Origin: Vibrio salinus
GTDB lineage: Bacteria > Pseudomonadota > Gammaproteobacteria > Enterobacterales > Vibrionaceae
Direction: 5' to 3'
Length of the DNA: 64,000 nucleotides
Assembly: GCF_021272385.1 (NCBI RefSeq)
Contig: NZ_JAJSDZ010000010.1
Location: 682,001-746,000 of the forward strand
Shown here: one piece after another, positions 59,021 to 64,000 of the stretch
Layout of the letters: each line of letters opens with the position of its first letter
Position numbering within the stretch: position 1 is the stretch's first letter
The notes under the pieces: model-generated
What the model was told of the DNA's origin: nothing
The model's database searches: none
The model's input: only the letters and a program-made list of their open reading frames with translations
Made by a program: the position numbers and the translations under genes

Positions 59021-60181
59021 TCACATCACGTGTGATAACGACTGATGAGGTTGCGTAGACGTCACTCCGGGAAACCCCGCTGAGGTCTTGGTAAAATGGA
59101 TTTCAGAAAGCGATAACCGTTCTCCCTCTTCGTCAAAAAAGTGCAGGGTAGCACCGGGTAATTCACAGAAAACCGGATCACCAGCCTGATAATCCGGTTT
59201 TATCTGAGTTGAGTGGAACAACTGTGTCTGACCTTGTCTGATTTCCACAACCCAACTTCCGCCGGTTGGCATGATGTTATCGACGACCATGGGCGTTGTG
59301 CCGGGAGCTGGGGTGGTATGAAGAATGATCGATTCCGGACGGATGCCGCAGACCCGGGCCCGATGCGCATCCTCAAAGCGATGGCAGATTTGCGCCGCCA
59401 GTTGGTTTTGTGGCTGAAAGCGATGCAGTTCCATCATGTTGAGTTTCGGAGTGCCGATGAATTCGGCCACAAAGCGGTTTCCCGGTGTGGCATATATGTC
59501 ATCCGGAGTGCCAACCTGTTGCAATTCGCCATTGCTCATCACGGCAATAGTGGTGGCGAGTGTCATGGCTTCCCACTGGTCGTGGCTGACGAAAATGATG
59601 GTCGTACCGAAGGTTTGATGAAGCCGGCGTAATTCCGCCCGCATTTCCAGCCGTAATGCGGCATCGAGATTGGACAAGGGTTCGTCAAGAAGCAGTACCC
59701 CCGGATTGACTGCCAGCATGCGCGCCAGAGCGACGCGTTGCTGTTGTCCGCCGGATAACTGAGAGGGATAACGGTTAGCGTAATCGGCTATCCGAAGTTT
59801 TTCCATGACGTCCTGAGAAAGCGCGTGGCGTTCTTCCTTGGGGATCTTTTTGAGTTTTAAACCAAACTCAACATTTTGTTCCACCGTCATGTGTGGCCAC
59901 AGCGCATAGTTTTGGAACACCAGACCGATGCCTCGCTGCTCCGGCGGGACAAAGCGGGATTTGGCTACGGAATCCATGACTTTATCGTCAATGGCGATTT
60001 CACCACCGGTCGCATGTTCGATGCCCGCGATCATACGCAGAATCGTCGTTTTTCCACATCCGGACGGCCCTAAAAGACACATGAATTCGCCATCTTTCAC
60101 GGTCAGATCGATTCCTTTGACCGCGGCCGTTTTGGCACCGGGGTACGTTTTCTGTAATTGATTCAGAGTAATAGTTGGCAT
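59021..60181 (-). CDS. ABC transporter ATP-binding protein
   Basis: A 386-residue ATPase. Walker A is LLGPSGCGKTTILR, the signature is SQLSGGQQQRVALARML, Walker B is VLLLDEPLSNLD and the switch His is in IFVSHDQWEAM. The C-terminal about 110 residues form a TOBE-type domain (CGIRPESIILH). Start choice: ATG 60181 (MPTITLNQL) with GGAGAG upstream; a longer frame to 60250 lies inside the permease gene. Confidence 0.95.
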   Translation of the reverse strand: MPTITLNQLQKTYPGAKTAAVKGIDLTVKDGEFMCLLGPSGCGKTTILRMIAGIEHATGGEIAIDDKVMDSVAKSRFVPPEQRGIGLVFQNYALWPHMTVEQNVEFGLKLKKIPKEERHALSQDVMEKLRIADYANRYPSQLSGGQQQRVALARMLAVNPGVLLLDEPLSNLDAALRLEMRAELRRLHQTFGTTIIFVSHDQWEAMTLATTIAVMSNGELQQVGTPDDIYATPGNRFVAEFIGTPKLNMMELHRFQPQNQLAAQICHRFEDAHRARVCGIRPESIILHTTPAPGTTPMVVDNIMPTGGSWVVEIRQGQTQLFHSTQIKPDYQAGDPVFCELPGATLHFFDEEGERLSLSEIHFTKTSAGFPGVTSTQPHQSLSHVM

Positions 60182-60183
60182 AT

Positions 60184-62013
60184 TTAGCTCTCCAATCCTT
60201 GTGCCAGACCGGTTCCGGAAATGCGCTGAATTAAAATGGTTCCCAGCCATGCAACCAGAGCAATCATCAGTACGACAGCGTTAGCGGCCTGATCATAGTT
60301 GTAGTCAATAAGGCGAAGTGAATAAGTGGTTAATACATCCGTTGCCGGTATTGCCAGAATGATAAACAGACTGACGCCTTTGATACCGGAAATAAATGGC
60401 AGCAGAATCCCTGTGGCTAACGGCGCTGCCTGAATGGGAACGACAATACGGCTGATGCGGCTGAACCAGTTAGCCCCGGCAATACGGGCGGCTTCTTCCG
60501 GTTCTTTTCCCAGTTGAGTCATCGCTGAAATACCTGACCGGCTGGCAAAAGGCATTTGTTCAGCGATCAGAGCAATAATGAGCAGAATTGGTAATCCATA
60601 CAAAGCCGGCACCGGGCCGTGAGATACGGCGAAAAGGGATAAGAAAGCCGCAGCAAAGGCAATCCCCGGGACCAGATAGGGCATGAATGTGATTTGACGA
60701 AGACACTGGCCAATCCATGGGATGGTACAGCGGAGTACGGAGTAGCCGACCAGCAATCCCAATATTCCGGAGACAACCGAGGCACTGCCAACGATCATGA
60801 TGGTATTCCATGCCGCATCCCAAAAATCACGGGTGAGCAAAATGCCGCTGTGCATTGCCAGTGTATCGAGGTTTTCGCCAATCCAGTAATCGAGCGTAAA
60901 GTTATCTGCAGTGAAGCGTCCCGGTAAGACCATGACGGTCGACAGGAATAAGGTGACTAACGGAAGAATCACACCGATCAGGACGAATGCCATAGAAAAG
61001 GCGGCGGCAGGAATGCGCATTGAACCCAGTGCCCGGCACCGATCCATGTGGCCTTTTCCTCCGACCGTCACAAAACGCCGGGCTTCTTTCATCATTCTCA
61101 TATCCACAAGCAGCGTGATCATTCCAATCGTCATAATGACGATGGCGATGACTGCCGCAACGCCGTTCTGGCGGGAATCTAATGAGCGGTAAAGGCTGGT
61201 GGATAAGGTATCAAATTTCACCGGCAAACCCAGAATATAAGGTATCGCAAATTCTCCGATACAATCAGCAAAAATCAGTAACGCAGAGGACAGAAGTGCC
61301 GGTCTCATTAGCGGTAAAATGATTGAAAAAGCGATAGTTCGGCGCGGGGCGCCCAGAACGCGGGCGCAGTCTTCTAATTGTGAGTCAAAACGACGCAGCG
61401 CATTACCAACAATGAGAATAACCAGCGGCGTGTAATGTATCACCAGAATGACGACCATTGGGAAAAATCCGTATGCAACCCAGTCGGGCGTCGAAATTCC
61501 TAACACTTCCAGCCAGCCCGGTTGACCGCCAACGGTTCGGTTTTTAAAAATGGTGGTCCATGCCAGTGCAAATGTCCAGGAAGGAAGCATGAAGGGGACA
61601 ATTAATGCGGTGGCAAACCATTTTCGTCCCGCCATGTCTGTCCGGTTGACCAGCCAGGCCAGAGTGACCCCCAGTAACACGGCGACCAGAACCGTTACAC
61701 AGGCAATACTGAGCGTATTTCTTAAGGGTTCCCAAAGAAGAAATTCTGACATTCTGGAGGTGAGTGTACGGGTCAGATAATAGCCGGTGAATTCTCCTTC
61801 CGCACTGTGCGTATGCATGCTGTCACCGGACTGAACTGTGAAAGAGTCCATAGCGATGGACAGAACGGGAACAACAATTAAGTAAGCAAAAAATGTCAGC
61901 AGAAGAACCGCTAATACATTCGCCGGTTCGTGCCTGGCAACAACAAGTAAATGCTGGATTCGTTTAGATGCACTTACTTTCATTGTTGTTGGATCTAGAT
62001 GAGTGGCTTGCAC
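60184..62013 (-). CDS. Fused-domain ABC transporter permease
   Basis: A 609-residue permease with two transmembrane halves in one chain, about twelve helices. The EAA-type coupling loops are DCARVLGAPRRTIAFSIILP in the first half and EEAARIAGANWFSRISRIV in the second. Fused permeases of this kind occur in the AfuB and FbpB families of ferric/hexose-phosphate transporters. Its stop is close to the ATPase start, so it is the first gene of the operon. Confidence 0.93.
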   Translation of the reverse strand: MQATHLDPTTMKVSASKRIQHLLVVARHEPANVLAVLLLTFFAYLIVVPVLSIAMDSFTVQSGDSMHTHSAEGEFTGYYLTRTLTSRMSEFLLWEPLRNTLSIACVTVLVAVLLGVTLAWLVNRTDMAGRKWFATALIVPFMLPSWTFALAWTTIFKNRTVGGQPGWLEVLGISTPDWVAYGFFPMVVILVIHYTPLVILIVGNALRRFDSQLEDCARVLGAPRRTIAFSIILPLMRPALLSSALLIFADCIGEFAIPYILGLPVKFDTLSTSLYRSLDSRQNGVAAVIAIVIMTIGMITLLVDMRMMKEARRFVTVGGKGHMDRCRALGSMRIPAAAFSMAFVLIGVILPLVTLFLSTVMVLPGRFTADNFTLDYWIGENLDTLAMHSGILLTRDFWDAAWNTIMIVGSASVVSGILGLLVGYSVLRCTIPWIGQCLRQITFMPYLVPGIAFAAAFLSLFAVSHGPVPALYGLPILLIIALIAEQMPFASRSGISAMTQLGKEPEEAARIAGANWFSRISRIVVPIQAAPLATGILLPFISGIKGVSLFIILAIPATDVLTTYSLRLIDYNYDQAANAVVLMIALVAWLGTILIQRISGTGLAQGLES

Positions 62014-62080
62014 AACGCTTTCCTCTATTAAGTTTATAAATAAACTCTAAAGAGGTTTTGTTACAATAAAGTGAAATGAT

Positions 62081-62094
62081 TGCACATATGTGCA
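62081..62094. promoter_or_regulatory. Perfect 14-base palindrome upstream of the permease operon
   Basis: TGCACATATGTGCA is its own reverse complement and lies 68 bases before the permease ATG. It may be an operator for the adjoining CitB-type response regulator or the LacI-type repressor. Confidence 0.6.
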
Positions 62095-62156
62095 AAACAA
62101 AAAAGAATTAATAATAACCGAAAATCAGCCACTAAAAGGTCAACAGACCCTGACCC

Positions 62157-62834
62157 TTATTTTTTCTGATAAACCCGTTCGGGACGGCCAACTTTTCCGT
62201 GTTGAATAATGGCATTTAAAAAGCCTCTTGCCGTTAGAAATTCAAGATATCGCCGGGCGGTTGTTTTGCTGATCCCAAGCTCATGTCCCAGAGTTTCAGC
62301 AGTATGAACCATTTGCTCCTGATTAAAAGCCTGCGTAACTTTTTCAACTGTCAGTTCATCAATTCCTTTTGGTAATTGTTGTAGGTGAGCTGATTTGGAT
62401 TGAAAATTAAATAATTCATCCACATGTCGTTGATTGATATTGTCACTGGCTTTTATTGAACTTGTATATTTTAGATAGCGATCTAGAGAGTCGGATAGAC
62501 GATCATAAGAAATAGGTTTTAAAAGGTAGTCAAATACACCACATCGCATTCCTTCACGAACAGTTTCCATATCGTTGGCGGCAGTGATAAAAATAACATC
62601 AGGCACATGCTTTGCAACTGCCATTTCCTTTAAAAGATCAATACCTTTCCCATCTGGCAGATAATTATCCAACAAAATTAAATGGGGTTTTAGCAATTGA
62701 ATCATTTTGCGAGTTTCTGCGAGTGTTCGTGCAATACCCACGGGATTGAATCGTCGGGTTTGATGCAAGTAGTCTGCGTGAAATTCAGCAATGCTGGATT
62801 CATCCTCAACAATTAACACATTATAAATTACCAT
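62157..62834 (-). CDS. CitB/DcuR-type response regulator
   Basis: A 225-residue regulator. The receiver has VEDESSIAEFHADYL, phospho-acceptor Asp in LILLDNYLPDGKG, and Lys in LLKPISYDRL. The C-terminal winged domain has VAHTAETLGHELGISKTTAR-type helices ending with HGKVGRPERVYQK, typical of CitB/DcuR regulators. It overlaps the kinase gene by 14 bases and lies upstream of the transporter operon, which it probably controls. Confidence 0.92.
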   Translation of the reverse strand: MVIYNVLIVEDESSIAEFHADYLHQTRRFNPVGIARTLAETRKMIQLLKPHLILLDNYLPDGKGIDLLKEMAVAKHVPDVIFITAANDMETVREGMRCGVFDYLLKPISYDRLSDSLDRYLKYTSSIKASDNINQRHVDELFNFQSKSAHLQQLPKGIDELTVEKVTQAFNQEQMVHTAETLGHELGISKTTARRYLEFLTARGFLNAIIQHGKVGRPERVYQKK

Positions 62835-64000
62835 TGTTCAAACCTTTGTTTGGAAGAAATAATGAAAAAATAGTGCCAGCTGGTTCGGCTTGATCAATCA
62901 GAATGGTGCCACCGATGCGGTTAACATACTGATGTACCAGATAGAGTCCGATGCCATGACCAGGTTGTTTTTTGCTACTGATCCCTTTATCAAACAGGGA
63001 TTCTGAAATTTTTTGAGGGATACCGATCCCGTTATCTGTTACTTCGATAACCATTTCATTTTCGTTGTCATCCGTCAAGAGGAGGGATACGTGTTTGTTA
63101 CTGTCCGGATTTTTTAAGGTGGCTTCGTAAGCATTATCAAGAAGGTTCCCCAGAATCGCGGCCAACTCTTCTTCTGTTAACTGAGACGGAACCCTGTGAA
63201 GCTGACAATAAGGGTCAAAAGAAAGTGTGATACCCAGTTCTTTAGCCCGGCTGTATTTCCCTAATAAGAGTCCGGCGACTACACGGGAGCGAAACGTAGT
63301 TGAGATGAAATCAATCAGGCGCTGGTGGGTTTCGGTCTCTTTGCGGATAGCGTTGAGTGCCTGATCATAAGCCCCGATTTGAATTAGCCCACTAACTGTA
63401 GAAAGTTTGTTTGCGTACTCATGACTCAGCACCCGAAGGGTGTCTGTCTGATGTTGAACTTGCTCAAGTTGGGTTGTTAATAAGTTACGATCATTACGAG
63501 GAAGAAAGCTGATGACCCATCCCGTCTGAGAGTCATTTTTCTGGATTTGAACCCGGGATGCTATCAACGTCTCACCATTACAGGTAATTTCCTGATGGAA
63601 GCGTTCTGATGTGTCCGTTTCACCATTTACACTTAGGCCAATAAAAAAATTCGGAGGAGTAATGAATTGGTTAATATGTTGTCCCTGAAGATTGTCGGCA
63701 TGCCGGGCAATCCCCAGAATTTTTAATGCCCGTTGATTCGCAGACAAAATGCACCCTTCCTGATTTACCGCGATGATCCCCTCATAAACTGCGCTGAAGA
63801 CAGAATTTTGTACCCGGAGTGATAGCGCAATTTCTTTTGGTTCCATCCCATACATTTGGCTTTTAATGTGTCTGGAAAAAAACCATGCACCAACCGATGA
63901 ACATGTCAGAACAAATAATAAGGCAAAGAAAAAAGGGTGGGAATATAGTATGAGCCAATTGCTGACTGTTTCGAGAAGATATCCAACGGAGACGATACCT
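62821..64000 (-). CDS. DcuS/CitA-type sensor histidine kinase (5' end beyond window)
   Basis: A sensor kinase truncated by the window edge. I read the minus strand without a stop from 62821 to 64000. Before the apparent ATG at 63855 the frame continues as GIVSVGYLLETVS (end of the periplasmic Cache-like domain), a membrane helix (LILYSHPFFFALLFVLTC) and RHIKSQMYGMEPKEIALSL, which is the DcuS/CitA linker. A PAS domain (EGIIAVNQEGCILSANQRAL), His in RVLSHEYANKLSTVSGLIQI and ATPase EVTDNGIGIPQK / GHGIGLYLVHQY follow. The true start therefore lies beyond 64000. Confidence 0.92.
   Translation of the reverse strand, partial: GIVSVGYLLETVSNWLILYSHPFFFALLFVLTCSSVGAWFFSRHIKSQMYGMEPKEIALSLRVQNSVFSAVYEGIIAVNQEGCILSANQRALKILGIARHADNLQGQHINQFITPPNFFIGLSVNGETDTSERFHQEITCNGETLIASRVQIQKNDSQTGWVISFLPRNDRNLLTTQLEQVQHQTDTLRVLSHEYANKLSTVSGLIQIGAYDQALNAIRKETETHQRLIDFISTTFRSRVVAGLLLGKYSRAKELGITLSFDPYCQLHRVPSQLTEEELAAILGNLLDNAYEATLKNPDSNKHVSLLLTDDNENEMVIEVTDNGIGIPQKISESLFDKGISSKKQPGHGIGLYLVHQYVNRIGGTILIDQAEPAGTIFSLFLPNKGLNNGNL

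Noticed and set aside
62821-63855. Sensor kinase starting at ATG 63855 as a complete cytoplasmic protein
   Set aside because: The frame runs on without a stop to 64000 and encodes a membrane helix and the DcuS/CitA linker, so the gene is truncated by the window edge.
1-64000. CRISPR arrays, tRNA or rRNA genes
   Set aside because: I saw no repeat-spacer pattern and no recognisable RNA gene; an automated scan (tRNAscan-SE, CRISPR finder) would be needed to exclude weak cases.

Overview
The window reads as chromosomal DNA of a facultatively anaerobic, probably nitrogen-fixing gammaproteobacterium, most likely a Vibrio or close relative. The basis is inference from gene content: a NifL/NifA pair with NifA and sigma-54 sites, gamma-type Rnf proteins, EAL proteins and an SH3b remnant. 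No rRNA or tRNA gene was seen, so the genus is not proven.

Layout. (1) 1-8200: mostly small accessory plus-strand genes: membrane protein, GNAT acetyltransferase, alpha/beta hydrolase, MBL hydrolase, HAD phosphatase, Vat-like acetyltransferase, SBF-like transporter, a DUF2975/XRE regulatory pair with a perfect 18-base palindrome, a Na/Pi cotransporter and a DUF1289 protein. (2) 8600-14900: 4-hydroxybutyrate dehydrogenase-like enzyme, NTF2-like protein, outer-membrane barrel, a broken SH3b gene, an RRM protein, an Hcr-like reductase, and a cluster of NifX-like protein, Gly/Gln-rich protein and DUF89 protein, preceded by a palindrome array and a sigma-54-type promoter. (3) 15100-35200: a bacterial microcompartment locus for vitamin B12-independent 1,2-propanediol (or glycerol) breakdown. 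A GlpF/PduF-type channel faces an operon with PduQ-type dehydrogenase, PduL, EutJ, flavoprotein, EutN vertex protein, HbpS-like protein and acetate kinase, then shell proteins, PduP-type aldehyde dehydrogenase, DJ-1-like protein, the glycyl radical dehydratase and its activase. Facing it on the minus strand are a PocR-domain sensor kinase, an AraC-type response regulator, an S-adenosylmethionine synthetase and a BMC-H shell protein with a long charged tail. A toxin-antitoxin/integrase insert sits between the two convergent halves.

(4) 35450-49920: a nif island holding nifQ, nifB with a ferredoxin, nifA, nifL, rnfABCDGEH and nifF. I located sigma-54 promoters with NifA upstream sites (TGT-N10-ACA) for nifB, rnfA and nifF, and a weaker sigma-54 site for nifL. 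The island surrounds a complete AmmeMemoRadiSam trio. nifHDK and nifEN are absent and must lie elsewhere if the strain fixes nitrogen. (5) 50000-55300: two membrane EAL proteins (cyclic-di-GMP phosphodiesterase type) flanking an orphan histidine-kinase-like ATPase and a small membrane protein. (6) 55300-64000: a minus-strand operon for import and dephosphorylation of an unidentified solute (ABC transporter of the ferric/hexose-phosphate type, inositol-monophosphatase-like and dual-specificity-type phosphatases, LacI-type regulator), preceded by a CitB/DcuR-type response regulator and a DcuS/CitA-type sensor kinase that runs off the window end.

How the parts work together. In the microcompartment the radical enzyme would dehydrate the diol to an aldehyde. 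PduP-type, PduL and AckA activities would oxidise it to acid with ATP gain, PduQ would reduce it to alcohol to recycle NADH, and the MetK paralogue could feed SAM to the radical activase. In the nif island, Rnf and flavodoxin would deliver low-potential electrons to nitrogenase, NifB and NifQ would supply cofactor precursors, and NifL would gate NifA according to oxygen and fixed nitrogen.
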